A stretch of 56,375 nucleotides of DNA from Acinetobacter lwoffii. GTDB taxonomy: Bacteria > Pseudomonadota > Gammaproteobacteria > Pseudomonadales > Moraxellaceae. Under the pieces are notes generated by a model. It was not told the DNA's origin, did not search any database, and saw nothing but the letters and a program-made list of their open reading frames with translations. The translations under genes and the position numbers were made by a program. The stretch's first letter is position 1; each line of letters opens with the position of its first letter. Positions 27,999 to 37,060 of the stretch are shown here, in pieces. The DNA is taken from positions 1 to 56,375 of the forward strand of contig SPVA01000028.1 in the NCBI GenBank assembly GCA_013530545.1, in the 5' to 3' direction.

Positions 27999-28460
27999 AT
28001 GCTAAAAAAATTAACTGCAATCGCGATTTTAGGCTCGGTTTTAACGGTCATGGGCTGCGAAACTGTACCCAATACAGCCACGACACAAACCGCGAATCAT
28101 TTACAACTTTTGCAAAATCGTATCTGGATTGCAACCCAGATTGGCAATACTGAAATCAAGACGGTGCCAACCGCACGCAATGTTCCAAGTCTGCAATTTG
28201 ATGCCAGTACCCAGCGCGTTTCAGGTTCAGATAGCTGTAACCGGATTATGGGCAGTTACACAGCAGCGAAAGACACGCTGACCCTGAGCCAAATGGCCAC
28301 TACCCGTATGGCTTGCATGAACAACGATCAGCTTGATCAGAAATTTAATGAAGCTTTAGCCAAAGTGACGCATTATCAAGTATTTGGTAAAACCTTAAAA
28401 TTACTGGATCGCCATGGAAATCTCTTGATCCAGCTGGAAAGTGCTGTTCAGCCGCGTTAA
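27999..28460 (+). CDS. META-domain lipoprotein (HslJ-like)
   Basis: A 153-residue predicted lipoprotein. The start at ATG 27999 is preferred over 27981 because it gives a compact signal MLKKLTAIAILGSVLTVMGC ending in lipobox VMGC. The META domain covers about residues 38-148: NRIWIATQIGNTEI, LQFDASTQRVSGSDSCNRIMGSYTA, LSQMATTRMACM and the C-terminal LKLLDRHGNLLIQLE. HslJ proteins are associated with heat and novobiocin tolerance in E. coli, but the mechanism is unknown. It ends in a strong terminator. Confidence 0.85.
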   Translation: MLKKLTAIAILGSVLTVMGCETVPNTATTQTANHLQLLQNRIWIATQIGNTEIKTVPTARNVPSLQFDASTQRVSGSDSCNRIMGSYTAAKDTLTLSQMATTRMACMNNDQLDQKFNEALAKVTHYQVFGKTLKLLDRHGNLLIQLESAVQPR

Positions 28461-28471
28461 TACTTCCCTAC

Positions 28472-28498
28472 AAAAAGCCTGTATGGACAGGCTTTTTT
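28472..28498 (+). terminator. Terminator of the META lipoprotein gene
   Basis: AAAAAGCCTGT and ACAGGCTTTTTT flank ATGG. Confidence 0.87.
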
Positions 28499-28570
28499 AT
28501 CTTTCATACTGATGAGCTGGAATTTAACCATCAGCCCGATTGAGTTATTTAATTGAATGAGGAATCAACC

Positions 28571-29095
28571 ATGCAACAGGCACTTTTCGGTGGGGGATGC
28601 TTTTGGTGTACTGAAGCCGTATTTTTACAGATCCAGGGGGTTCAGCAGGTCGTCAGTGGCTACGCAGGTGGGCATACAACTGAGCCAAACTACGATGATG
28701 TCTGCGGGGGCAATACCGGCCATGCTGAAGTCATTCTGATCGATTTCGATGAAAACCAGGTTAACTATAACCAGTTGCTTGATGTATTTTTTGCAACCCA
28801 TGATCCGACCACGCTAAACCGTCAGGGCAATGATGTCGGCACCCAGTATCGTTCTGTGATTTATTATCTGAATGATGAACAGCAGCAACAGGCGCAGCAG
28901 GCGATCGATGCTCTGAAAAGCGATAGCATCAATGTGGTGACTGAACTGAGCCCTGCTCCAACTTTCTATCCGGCGGAAGACTATCATCAAAACTTCTTTG
29001 CCAAGAACCCGACCCAGGGCTATTGCAATTTTGCCATTCCGCCAAAATTGAATAAATTACGCAGCAAATTTACGACCCTATTAAAAACCCATTAA
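28571..29095 (+). CDS. msrA: Peptide-methionine (S)-S-oxide reductase
   Basis: Repairs the S-epimer of oxidised methionine in proteins. The ATG at 28571 has GAGGA seven bases upstream; an in-frame TTG at 28553 is less likely. The 174 residues show the active-site [12 protein letters not shown] (Cys10), [25 protein letters not shown] and [19 protein letters not shown]. No MsrB domain is fused. It is convergent with exbD across a bidirectional terminator. Confidence 0.95.
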   Translation: MQQALFGGGCFWCTEAVFLQIQGVQQVVSGYAGGHTTEPNYDDVCGGNTGHAEVILIDFDENQVNYNQLLDVFFATHDPTTLNRQGNDVGTQYRSVIYYLNDEQQQQAQQAIDALKSDSINVVTELSPAPTFYPAEDYHQNFFAKNPTQGYCNFAIPPKLNKLRSKFTTLLKTH

Positions 29096-29115
29096 GATTC
29101 ACGAAAAATGGGCAT

Positions 29116-29147
29116 AAAAAAAGCGACTGCAATCAGTCGCTTTTTTT
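29116..29147. terminator. Bidirectional terminator, msrA/exbD
   Basis: AAAAAAAGCGACTG and CAGTCGCTTTTTTT flank CAAT: a perfect 14-bp stem with A- and T-runs on both sides. Confidence 0.9.
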
Positions 29148-29159
29148 ATTATCTAAATC

Positions 29160-29564
29160 TTAGTTATCGGTTGCAAAAGCAATATCGCTGAGTCCGGCTC
29201 CACTCGCACGCGACATGACTTGCGCCACCGAGTCATAACGTGATTCTTTATCCGCTTTCAACACAATGGTCGGCTGACGTTCAGCTTGGCCCGCTTCATT
29301 AAAACGGGTTTCAAGCTGTTCCAGCGTCAATACATCACCATTCCAGGCAATGTCACCTTCGGCATTGATGCTAATCGTGACATTTTCAGGCGGCAGATCG
29401 ATAATCTCCGCAGTCGTTTGTGGCAAGGTTAATGGAATTGATGGGTTCGCAACGGTCGCTGTCACCAGAAAGATGATCATCAATACCAACATAATGTCGA
29501 TGAGGGGAATGAGGTTCATCTCATTCATGCCTACATCGTTGTCTTCACCCAGTTGAAAAGCCAT
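29160..29564 (-). CDS. exbD: Biopolymer transport protein ExbD
   Basis: Proton-motive stator subunit that energises TonB. The 134 residues have one N-terminal membrane helix after NEMNLIPLIDIMLVLMIIF, containing the essential membrane-embedded Asp, and a periplasmic domain. The start codon shares one base with the exbB stop (TAATG). Last gene of tonB-exbB-exbD. Confidence 0.93.
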   Translation of the reverse strand: MAFQLGEDNDVGMNEMNLIPLIDIMLVLMIIFLVTATVANPSIPLTLPQTTAEIIDLPPENVTISINAEGDIAWNGDVLTLEQLETRFNEAGQAERQPTIVLKADKESRYDSVAQVMSRASGAGLSDIAFATDN

Positions 29565-30187
29565 TAAGCTTGACCTCCCACGAAACTCTGTTGTGTTACT
29601 TTTTCATCAGACTTTTTTGCAGCAGATTCCTGTTGCAGCATAGTATCAATCAGCAGACCATGTGCCTGATCTTGTAACTCGTGTGCCAAACCACGATTAG
29701 CACGGACACAGATGTTATAAGCCAGTACCGCAGGAATCGCGACTGCCAGACCTAAGCCAGTCATAATCAATGCTTCACCGACTGGGGTTGCCACTTGTGC
29801 CAGACCAGCCTGACCACTTTTACCAACAGCAACCAACGCATGGAAGATGCCCCATACTGTACCGAACAAACCGACAAATGGTGAAATTGAGGCAATCGTA
29901 CCCAGAACTGATACACCTTTTTCGGCATTGGCTTTTTCTGCTGAAATCTGGCGTAACAGTGCCTGTTCTGCCACTGCCTTACGCTGTTCAAAGCCCAAAG
30001 GAGCCAGTTTGGTTTTCAGTTGTTCCAATGCTTTAGATAACTGAGCATAGGCAATCTGTTTCAGCTGGCGAGTGCCCATCAAACGCAGCACAAAAATGGT
30101 CCATGTCGCGATCGACATTGCCAATAACACGAAATACAGCGTTTTACTGACTGCATCAGCGTGTTGCCAATAAACTGAAAAGTTCAT
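29564..30187 (-). CDS. exbB: Biopolymer transport protein ExbB (MotA/TolQ/ExbB family)
   Basis: Pentameric inner-membrane scaffold forming the proton channel with ExbD. The start at 30187 gives 207 residues and has TAGGAG seven bases upstream; a longer frame extends into the tonB region without support. Three helices are seen: near residue 17-36, then VSVLGTIASISPFVGLFGTVWGIFHAL, and GEALIMTGLGLAVAIPAVLAYN. It lies 25 bases downstream of tonB. Confidence 0.93.
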   Translation of the reverse strand: MNFSVYWQHADAVSKTLYFVLLAMSIATWTIFVLRLMGTRQLKQIAYAQLSKALEQLKTKLAPLGFEQRKAVAEQALLRQISAEKANAEKGVSVLGTIASISPFVGLFGTVWGIFHALVAVGKSGQAGLAQVATPVGEALIMTGLGLAVAIPAVLAYNICVRANRGLAHELQDQAHGLLIDTMLQQESAAKKSDEKVTQQSFVGGQA

Positions 30188-30212
30188 ATTCGAACTCCTA
30201 ATGGGTGAGCCG

Positions 30213-30980
30213 TTATTTAACCTGAAAATCGAAAGGCTGTTCCACGCGTGTTGGATAAGCCACACCATTTTCAACATATTTGGTGAGTTGTGCACGACGT
30301 ACCGCGGCTTCTACTTTGCGCGTTACTGCCGGGCTACAACTTGAATTTCGTGCAGTTGCAGAAACCACTTTACCCTGCTCATTCGCTGAAACGTCTACTA
30401 CCAGTGAACAGGCTGATTTTAATTCACCTGCCGAGAGTGAGACTTTTGGTGAACGCTGCCAGGATACGCCCCCACCAATCGATACACTTTTCGGGGATGG
30501 CGGCGCAGCAGGTGCTGGCGGTGCCACAGGCGCAGGTGGCGCGACTGGAGCGGGTGCCGATTTCACTTTAGTTTCAGTGACCACTGTCGGTACAACCGGA
30601 CTTGGGGTTGGTTTTGCTTCAACTGGCGGTGCTTTAACCACTTTTGGCGCTTCAGCCTTTTTCACCTGCTCGATTTTTTCTACTTTTTTCGGTGGTGGTG
30701 GCAGCGGTTTATCGACAATTTTGACTTCTTTAGGCTTAGGCGGCTCTTTTTGTGGCTCGGCCTTCGGCTTTGGCGGTAAAGGTTTTGGCGCTTCCTGGAG
30801 TTTAACAAAGCGCACTTTTAAGGGTTGCTTATCAATGGGTGTCAGCTCAGGTGCTTTCATCTGGCTGATCGCATATAACACACCCACATGCCCAACCAGT
30901 ACAGCCGCCACGATAGAGATGACTTTCTTTTTCATCTGATTCGGCGGTGTAGGCATTTGGGGCGCAGCAACTTGACTCAT
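30213..30980 (-). CDS. tonB: Energy transducer TonB
   Basis: Spans the periplasm to pass proton-motive energy to outer-membrane receptors such as PiuA. The 255 residues show a short cytoplasmic lead, a membrane anchor at about 18-40 (ISIVAAVLVGHVGVLYAI), a long Pro/Lys/Glu-rich then Pro/Ala-rich spacer (about 60-165), and a C-terminal domain with a TonB-like VEAAVRRAQLTKY stretch. Two cysteines lie in the C-terminal domain (SACSLV and NSSCSP), possibly forming a periplasmic disulfide. A Fur-like imperfect dyad (31058-31083) lies upstream. First gene of the operon. Confidence 0.9.
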   Translation of the reverse strand: MSQVAAPQMPTPPNQMKKKVISIVAAVLVGHVGVLYAISQMKAPELTPIDKQPLKVRFVKLQEAPKPLPPKPKAEPQKEPPKPKEVKIVDKPLPPPPKKVEKIEQVKKAEAPKVVKAPPVEAKPTPSPVVPTVVTETKVKSAPAPVAPPAPVAPPAPAAPPSPKSVSIGGGVSWQRSPKVSLSAGELKSACSLVVDVSANEQGKVVSATARNSSCSPAVTRKVEAAVRRAQLTKYVENGVAYPTRVEQPFDFQVK

Positions 30981-31125
30981 TAAATCTATTACCTTGAGGA
31001 GATGATGTGGAACAAACTATCAAGCTCATCGGTTAGCACAATTAAAGTATGCCAATAATAAATGAGAAGTGTTTTCATTTGCAACCGCTAATCCTACCTT
31101 TGACTGACTTTTTTTGCATCAAAAC

Positions 31126-31155
31126 AAAAAAGGCACACTAAAAGTATGCCTTTTT
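31126..31155 (-). terminator. purU terminator
   Basis: A-run plus GGCA, one C/A mismatch and ACT pairing with AGT and TGCC plus T-run, loop AAA. Located just past the purU stop on the minus strand. Confidence 0.75.
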
Positions 31156-31172
31156 AAAACTCAATGCAAGTC

Positions 31173-32039
31173 TTATTGGAACACGACAGTCTTGTTGCCA
31201 TCGACAATAATACGGTCTTCCAAATGCCATTTTACCGCACGGGCCAATACATTACGTTCTACGTCCTGACCGAGTTCACGTAACTGCTCAACAGTAAAGT
31301 CATGGTTCACGCGCTCCACATCCTGCTCAATAATCGGACCTTGATCCAGATCAGCAGTCACATAGTGCGCAGTTGCACCGATCAGCTTCACGCCTTTTTC
31401 ATAGGCCTGTTTGTACGGATTGGCACCTACAAAAGCCGGCAGGAAAGAATGGTGAATGTTGATCACTTTCATTTCCCACTTGCTGACAAATTCTTCATCC
31501 AGAATCTGCATATAACGCGCCAGCACCAGTAAGTCATTGCCCTGCATCAACTGGTCGATTTCTGCATAAGCTTCAGGTTTGTTGTCTTTGGTCACCGGCA
31601 CAACTTCGAATGGAATGCCAAAATTTTCAACTGCTTCGCGTAAAGTCTCGTGATTCGATACTACTTTGGTAATTTCACAAGGCAGACCACCACGCGCATG
31701 ACGCCATAACAGCTCAAGCAAGGCATGATCGACTTTAGACACCAGAATACCGACTTTTTTCACATCACTGACCAGAGCCAGACGCCATTGCATGCCATAG
31801 CGTTCTGCCACATTCGCTGCAAAAGTCTGGATAATACTTTCTTTACGACTTTGAAGATTATCTAATTCAAATTCAACGCGCATGAAGTAACGTCCGCCCT
31901 GCGCTGCTGTCGCATATTGGTCAAGCGCAGTAATGTTGGCACCTTGATGATACAAGAAGCTCGAAACAGCCTGCACGATGCCCGGCTTGTCTTCACAAGT
32001 AATCAATAAACGTGCGGTGTTAGCAGTCGTCATATTCAT
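31173..32039 (-). CDS. purU: Formyltetrahydrofolate deformylase
   Basis: Hydrolyses 10-formyl-THF to THF and formate, balancing one-carbon pools and supplying formate for PurT. The 288 residues comprise an N-terminal ACT domain (about 8-88: LLITCEDKPGIVQAVSSFLYHQGANI) and a formyltransferase-fold domain with NIHHSFLPAF (Asn194, His196) and the distal catalytic Asp232 in TADLDQGPIIEQD. A second Met at residue 3 is equally possible as start, since no strong ribosome-binding site is visible. Confidence 0.94.
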   Translation of the reverse strand: MNMTTANTARLLITCEDKPGIVQAVSSFLYHQGANITALDQYATAAQGGRYFMRVEFELDNLQSRKESIIQTFAANVAERYGMQWRLALVSDVKKVGILVSKVDHALLELLWRHARGGLPCEITKVVSNHETLREAVENFGIPFEVVPVTKDNKPEAYAEIDQLMQGNDLLVLARYMQILDEEFVSKWEMKVINIHHSFLPAFVGANPYKQAYEKGVKLIGATAHYVTADLDQGPIIEQDVERVNHDFTVEQLRELGQDVERNVLARAVKWHLEDRIIVDGNKTVVFQ

Positions 32040-32086
32040 GTTGGTTTAAGTCACTAATCAGTTAAATTAAAAATAAGCCGAGTATT

Positions 32087-32818
32087 CTAGCGCGTTTCTT
32101 GGATATTCTGAATAGTTTGTTCAGATTCAGAATCTTTAGATGACGACAGGCTGGCAAAAAGTTCCGAAGAGCCCAAACTACTCAATAAACCTTCATAGGT
32201 TTGACGACTTTCACCACGTAAATACGCCCCTTCCAGGAATACCATTTGACGGAGTGCCTGCCAGACCCATTTTTCTTCCAGCGTATTGGAATCGGTTAAA
32301 TGACCTGACATATACAGGAAGTTGGTCCAGTTGGTCAGTACAATCCACAGGTTAATGATCAGGGCTTCAATTTCTGAATCGGTCATGTCCATCAGGCCTG
32401 CATTAACAAAGCCTTTATAAATTTTCTGGCCCTGCTGCATCACCTGTCCGGCAAAGCGTGGATACATCTTGCGAAAATCTTCGTTATTTTCTACCAGATG
32501 ATAGACATCACGATGCAGGAAACGGTAAGCCCATAACTGGCTGCTCAGCACCTGAAAATAATGCACCTTATCATTGGCATCCAGTGCACGGTCATCCGGC
32601 AGCGCCAGCATTTCCAGGGTCTGATGCTGGTACTGTTCCATCAATTCTTTAATAATTTCATTTTTATTGCGGAAATGATAATACAGGTTACCCGGGCTCA
32701 TGCCGAGTTCAGCCGCAATGTGATTGGTGGTTACCGATCGTTCGCCACGCTCGTTAAACAGCTGCAAACTGAGCTGCAAGATACGCTCTTTAGTTTTTAA
32801 GGTTTTGGTTTGGGACAT
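32087..32818 (-). CDS. TetR-family transcriptional regulator
   Basis: The start at 32818 gives 243 residues (a longer frame from 32869 adds 17 unsupported residues). The DNA-binding helix-turn-helix spans about residues 8-55: KERILQLSLQLFNERGERSVTTNHIAAELGMSPGNLYYHFRNKNEI. The C-terminal ligand domain is unassigned. It is divergent from an aldehyde dehydrogenase gene, with a palindrome (32878-32895) in the 115-base gap, which suggests control of itself and that gene by a ligand such as an aldehyde or fatty compound (inference). Confidence 0.85.
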   Translation of the reverse strand: MSQTKTLKTKERILQLSLQLFNERGERSVTTNHIAAELGMSPGNLYYHFRNKNEIIKELMEQYQHQTLEMLALPDDRALDANDKVHYFQVLSSQLWAYRFLHRDVYHLVENNEDFRKMYPRFAGQVMQQGQKIYKGFVNAGLMDMTDSEIEALIINLWIVLTNWTNFLYMSGHLTDSNTLEEKWVWQALRQMVFLEGAYLRGESRQTYEGLLSSLGSSELFASLSSSKDSESEQTIQNIQETR

Positions 32819-32877
32819 CCTAAAATAACCATTCAGTTTATGCATTAGCAGGCTAACACACAAAGTCACTTGACTAA

Positions 32878-32895
32878 TTAGAGTATTTGCTCTAA
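32878..32895. promoter_or_regulatory. Candidate TetR operator
   Basis: TTAGAG and CTCTAA arms flank TATTTG in the gap between divergent tetR and the aldehyde dehydrogenase gene. An 18-bp dyad fits a TetR dimer site; binding is inferred. Confidence 0.45.
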
Positions 32896-32933
32896 AAATT
32901 AATTAATCGATTTTTGAATAATGGTAGTGCGGC

Positions 32934-34382
32934 ATGAACAGTCACACAAAAACAACATCAATGACACCACATTTTTTTGATAGCCAATATCTGAATGAAG
33001 TCTTGGCGCAACAAAAACACGCTTACTTACACTACCCTCTGCCGACTGCAAAGGAACGTATCGATCGTTTAGCTCGACTTAAGCGTATCTTAGTTAAGTA
33101 TCAAGATCAATTTGCTGATGCAATTAATCAGGACTATGGTAACCGTTCCATTGGGGAAACCAAGATTGGTGAACTGCTCACCTGTCTGGAACATATCAAA
33201 TATTACAGCAAAAACCTGACCCGGTGGATGAAACCTTCCAAGCGTCATGTGGGCATTATTCATCAGCCGGCTAAAGCCTGGGTACAATATCAGCCTTTGG
33301 GTGTGGTCGGGATTATCGCACCGTGGAATTATCCGCTGTTGTTGTCGATTGGCCCCCTGATTTGCGCACTGGCGGCCGGCAACCATGCCATGATCAAAAT
33401 TTCTAGTGCATCCGCTGCTTTTGGTGAAGTTCTGGAAAAGGCCCTGGCTGAAGCCTTCCCTAAAGAATTGGTCGCTGTGGTGAATGGTGGTGGTGTGATT
33501 TCAGATGCTTTCTGTCGTTTGCCTTTCGATAAACTGATTTTCACCGGCTCAACTGCAGTCGGTAAAACCGTCATGGCAGCCGCTGCCGAAAATCTGGTGC
33601 CGGTGATTCTGGAACTGGGCGGTAAATCGCCAGTACTGGTGCATCCATCGATTGATCTGCGCGATGTCGCGCAGCGGATTGCGGTGGGCAAACTCTGGAA
33701 TGCCGGTCAGACCTGTGTAGCGCCAGACTATATGTTCCTGCCTCTCGGAAAAACTGCCGAGTTCATTGATCACTTTAAAGCCTGTGTCGAAAGCATGTAT
33801 CCGGATATCACCCATAATCAGGATTACACCTCGATTATTAATGTCAAACAATATAACCGTCTGCAAGGCTATCTGGATGATGCGCGTGAACAGGGTGCGC
33901 AAGTCATTGAAATTAATCCGCGTAGTGAAAACTCGGCTGATCTGCGCAAGATTGCACCGACCATCGTGACCAATGTCACCCCGATGATGCAGATCATGCA
34001 GCATGAAATCTTTGGCCCACTGTTACCGATCATGGAATATGATCAAATTGACGATGTCATCGACTTTATTAATAGCCGTCCACGTCCACTTGCTTTATAC
34101 TACTTCGACTTTGATCAGGCGCGTGCCGATTATGTCGCACAGCGTACCCATTCAGGGCATTTCGGGCAAAATACGGTACTGACCCATGTTGCGCAGGACG
34201 ATCTACCATTTGGGGGTGTCGGTGCATCAGGTATGGGTAAATACCATGGCCCAGAAGGCTTCTTCAGTTTGTCGCATGAACGCTCAGTAATGTCGAATCC
34301 AAAGCTGTACAGCTTGAAATACATTCTGCCACCGTTCAATAAACCGATTCACAAGCTGATTTCGAAGACACTTCTCCGCTAA
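32934..34382 (+). CDS. NAD(P)-dependent aldehyde dehydrogenase, coniferyl-aldehyde-dehydrogenase-like
   Basis: Oxidises an aldehyde to its acid. The 482 residues show Rossmann-side VVGIIAPWNYPLLLSIGPL, the nucleotide-site FTGSTAVGK, the general base Glu227 in LELGGKSP and catalytic Cys261 in NAGQTCVAPDY, followed by EIFGPLLPI and PFGGVGASGMG. The QTCVAPDY context and the long hydrophobic C-terminal end (YILPPFNKPIHKLISK) match the coniferyl/fatty-aldehyde subgroup. The substrate is unproved; the divergent TetR gene suggests inducible expression. There is no obvious pathway partner nearby. Confidence 0.88.
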   Translation: MNSHTKTTSMTPHFFDSQYLNEVLAQQKHAYLHYPLPTAKERIDRLARLKRILVKYQDQFADAINQDYGNRSIGETKIGELLTCLEHIKYYSKNLTRWMKPSKRHVGIIHQPAKAWVQYQPLGVVGIIAPWNYPLLLSIGPLICALAAGNHAMIKISSASAAFGEVLEKALAEAFPKELVAVVNGGGVISDAFCRLPFDKLIFTGSTAVGKTVMAAAAENLVPVILELGGKSPVLVHPSIDLRDVAQRIAVGKLWNAGQTCVAPDYMFLPLGKTAEFIDHFKACVESMYPDITHNQDYTSIINVKQYNRLQGYLDDAREQGAQVIEINPRSENSADLRKIAPTIVTNVTPMMQIMQHEIFGPLLPIMEYDQIDDVIDFINSRPRPLALYYFDFDQARADYVAQRTHSGHFGQNTVLTHVAQDDLPFGGVGASGMGKYHGPEGFFSLSHERSVMSNPKLYSLKYILPPFNKPIHKLISKTLLR

Positions 34383-34437
34383 ATGATCAAGGCATGAGCT
34401 ATCGATATAGTTCGTGCCGCGTTTTGACGAAAATCGC

Positions 34438-34466
34438 TTGTCTTTTAAGCGCATTTTTGATATAAA
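34438..34466 (+). promoter_or_regulatory. rpmBG promoter
   Basis: -35 TTGTCT (34438-34443) and -10 TATAAA (34461-34466) are separated by 17 bases, about 80 bases ahead of rpmB, and are close to sigma-70 consensus. Confidence 0.7.
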
Positions 34467-34547
34467 ACGCCCCTTGAATGATTTCAATCCGTTTATTTTT
34501 GACTGGCCATACAGATTTGCTGTTGGCTAAATCAATGGAGTTACACC

Positions 34548-34784
34548 ATGTCTAAGGTTTGCCAAGTTACCGGCAAGCGTCCAGTCGTTGGTAACAACGT
34601 CTCACACGCCAACAACAAAACTAAGCGCCGGTTCGAGCCGAACCTGCACCACCACCGTTTCTGGTTAGAAAGCGAAAAACGTTTTGTACGTCTTCGTTTA
34701 ACCACTAAAGGTATGCGTATTATCGACAAATTGGGCATTGAAAAGGTTGTTGCTGACCTACGTGCTCAAGGTCAAAAGATCTAA
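34548..34784 (+). CDS. rpmB: 50S ribosomal protein L28
   Basis: The 78-residue basic protein starts [23 protein letters not shown], the L28 signature, and continues with [15 protein letters not shown] and a C-terminal [19 protein letters not shown] lies upstream of the ATG. Paired with rpmG 12 bases downstream, the standard bacterial arrangement. Confidence 0.98.
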
Positions 34785-34796
34785 GGAGTCTGAACC

Positions 34797-34952
34797 ATGC
34801 GTGATAAAATTCGCTTAGTTTCTTCAGCTGGTACAGGTTATTTCTATACCACGACTAAGAACAAACGTACTATGCCGGAAAAAATGGAAATCAAAAAATT
34901 TGATCCAAAAATCCGTCAACACGTAATCTTCAAAGAAGCTAAAATCAAATAA
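34797..34952 (+). CDS. rpmG: 50S ribosomal protein L33
   Basis: A 51-codon gene starting at ATG 34797 with AAGGAG upstream and ending at TAA 34950-34952. The protein reads [20 protein letters not shown], then [20 protein letters not shown] and [10 protein letters not shown]: canonical L33. It lacks the zinc-binding cysteines, so it is the C-minus form. It ends at a strong terminator. Confidence 0.98.
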
Positions 34953-34965
34953 TTTTAGTTTCTTT

Positions 34966-34997
34966 AAAAAAACGACCTTCGCGGGTCGTTTTTTTTT
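34966..34997 (+). terminator. rpmBG terminator
   Basis: A-run and CGACC pair with GGTCG and a run of nine or more T; loop TTCGCG. Confidence 0.88.
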
Positions 34998-35087
34998 GCA
35001 CTTTTTTTATCCGGCTTGATAAACTTTCTGCATGTTTTGGCACTTTTTGTGCTTATTTCCCAGCAAACCTAGCTAAAGGAGTATTTA

Positions 35088-36803
35088 GTGCCACATGACG
35101 TAGAGCTCATTATATTACTGGCTGTTGGTTTTGGCTTAGCTTTGGTCTTTGGCTATCTCGCTGCACGGTTACGTCTTCCCCCTTTGATCGGCTATCTCAT
35201 TGCCGGCATTCTGATTAGTCCCCACACGCCCGGTGTGGTCGGTGATATTCATCTGGCCAACCAGTTGGCAGAATTAGGCGTCATGTTCCTGATGTTTGGC
35301 GTCGGAATGCATTTTTCCCTAAACGATCTGATGCAGGTACGCCGGATTGCCCTGCCTGGTGCGATTTTACAGATTGCAGTTGCCACCTTGCTCGGAGTCG
35401 GAGTTTCGATGCTGTGGGGCTGGAGCTTTGGTTCAGCGCTGGTCTTCGGCCTAAGCCTGTCCTGTGCCAGTACCGTGGTTCTACTCAAAGCCCTTGGTGA
35501 TCGTGGCCTGCTCGATTCGATCAATGGCCGGATTGCTGTTGGCTGGTTGCTGGTCGAAGATCTGGTTATGGTCTTGGCGCTGGTACTGTTACCTGCCACT
35601 GCGGTACTTTTAGGTGGGCAGGCGCTGGAAGGCGCAAGCGATGAGAATATCTGGCTTACCTTAGGGATTACCTTACTTAAAGTCGCAGGCTTTATTGCCT
35701 TCATGCTGATTATTGGTAAACGCTTGATTCCGATGATCATACAGGTGGTGGCACGTCTGGGTTCACGTGAGCTGTTTACCTTAACAGTGGTGGCTGCTGC
35801 CGTCTCGATTGCCTTTGGTGCCTATAAGATCTTTGGCGTGTCGATGGCACTGGGTGCTTTCTTTGCCGGGATGGTGGTGAAAGAATCTGATTTCAGTCAT
35901 CGTGCCGAAGAAGAAACCTTGCCACTGCGTGAAATTTTCTCGATTTTATTCTTTGTCTCCGTCGGCATGCTGTTTGATCCGCGCATCCTGCTGGAACAGC
36001 CTTTACATGTACTGGCCGTGGTCGGGATTATCATGATTGGTAAAACTATTGCCGCGATGGCACTGGTGCTGTTCTTCCGTTATCCGATCAATACCGCTTT
36101 GACCGTCGGTGCTTCTCTGGCACAGATTGGTGAGTTCTCCTTTATTTTGGCTGCACTCGGTGTTTCGCTCAATCTGCTTTCGCTGGAAGGTCAAAACCTG
36201 ATTCTGGCAGGTGCCTTAATTTCGATTACGCTTAACTCCTTTATCTTTTCCGCGATTGAGCCGGTACAGAAATGGATTCGGGAACGCTCGACTCTGGCCC
36301 GCTTACTGGAACGCAGTGGTGACCCTTTGGCAATGTTACCGGATGAAGTCTCACAGGATTACCTGCGCGATCAGGTGGTCATTATTGGCCATGGTGAGGT
36401 GGGACGTCGCATTACCCGCTCATTGATGGAAGAAAACATTAAGGTGGTGATTGCCGAAGAAAACCGTGACATCGTCGAAAACCTACGTGAAAAAGGCATT
36501 GCTGCAGTGTCTGGTGTAGCCACTGAAGCCGGAGTACTGATTCAAGCACATATTCAACATGCGCGCTTACTGGTTATCTCTCCTATGGATATTATCGATA
36601 TTCATAAAATCGTGGACATTGCCAAGACCTTGAATCCACAAATTCAGGTACTGGTCTGTGCAGAAAGCAAGGAAGAAGCTGAAGCCATTCGTCGGGATAA
36701 TGTCGGTGCGGTTTATTATGCCAAAGAAGAAATGGCGAAAAATATGAGCAATCATATTTTGAATCAGATTGAGATCGCGCATCAGCATACGCCTTCTCAT
36801 TAA
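35088..36803 (+). CDS. ybaL: CPA2 cation/proton antiporter with RCK domain, YbaL-like
   Basis: A 571-residue inner-membrane potassium/proton-type antiporter. About twelve helices span residues 1-390, including LIGYLIAGILISPHTPGVVGD, ELGVMFLMFGVGMHFSLNDL, GLSLSCASTVVLLKAL and the acidic-site VGWLLVEDLVMVLALVLLP. A TrkA-N/RCK nucleotide-binding domain follows (about 420-540) with VVIIGHGEVGRRITRSL. The sequence resembles E. coli YbaL more than KefB/KefC. The start is GTG at 35088 with AAAGGAG seven bases upstream. It appears monocistronic, with its own terminator. Confidence 0.88.
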   Translation: MPHDVELIILLAVGFGLALVFGYLAARLRLPPLIGYLIAGILISPHTPGVVGDIHLANQLAELGVMFLMFGVGMHFSLNDLMQVRRIALPGAILQIAVATLLGVGVSMLWGWSFGSALVFGLSLSCASTVVLLKALGDRGLLDSINGRIAVGWLLVEDLVMVLALVLLPATAVLLGGQALEGASDENIWLTLGITLLKVAGFIAFMLIIGKRLIPMIIQVVARLGSRELFTLTVVAAAVSIAFGAYKIFGVSMALGAFFAGMVVKESDFSHRAEEETLPLREIFSILFFVSVGMLFDPRILLEQPLHVLAVVGIIMIGKTIAAMALVLFFRYPINTALTVGASLAQIGEFSFILAALGVSLNLLSLEGQNLILAGALISITLNSFIFSAIEPVQKWIRERSTLARLLERSGDPLAMLPDEVSQDYLRDQVVIIGHGEVGRRITRSLMEENIKVVIAEENRDIVENLREKGIAAVSGVATEAGVLIQAHIQHARLLVISPMDIIDIHKIVDIAKTLNPQIQVLVCAESKEEAEAIRRDNVGAVYYAKEEMAKNMSNHILNQIEIAHQHTPSH

Positions 36804-36830
36804 AGTTTTTCTTTGAATAAACACTGAATA

Positions 36831-36860
36831 AAAAAGTTGCCGGATCTGGCAACTTTTTTT
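36831..36860 (+). terminator. ybaL-like gene terminator
   Basis: AAAAAGTTGCC and GGCAACTTTTTTT flank GGATCT. Confidence 0.88.
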
Positions 36861-37017
36861 ATGTACATCAATATATCTCTGAGCCAAATATTTTATTAAC
36901 ACACTGGCTTCAGACTGCTCACGACTTAAATTTTAAAATACTGATTTTTCATCTTCATTTTAAATGAACGTTTTTGTGATACTTAAAATCTGCCTAATTT
37001 AATAACCTATAAAACTC

Positions 37018-37042
37018 AAAAAGCACACCGATAGTGTGCTTT
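37018..37042 (-). terminator. Terminator of the 92-residue gene
   Basis: AAAGCACAC and GTGTGCTTT flank CGATA. The A-run on the left is the U-tract of the minus-strand transcript. Confidence 0.8.
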
Positions 37043-37060
37043 CTAAATAAATTTCAACGA

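Noticed and set aside
30280..30939. 219-codon plus-strand frame opposite tonB, glycine- and threonine-rich
   Set aside because: It mirrors the Pro/Ala/Lys-rich TonB spacer; composition is an antisense artefact and no ribosome-binding site is present.
31058..31083. AAATGA...TCATTT dyad upstream of tonB as a Fur box
   Set aside because: It resembles half-sites but does not fit the 19-bp consensus well enough to list as a feature; noted only as a possibility in the tonB entry.
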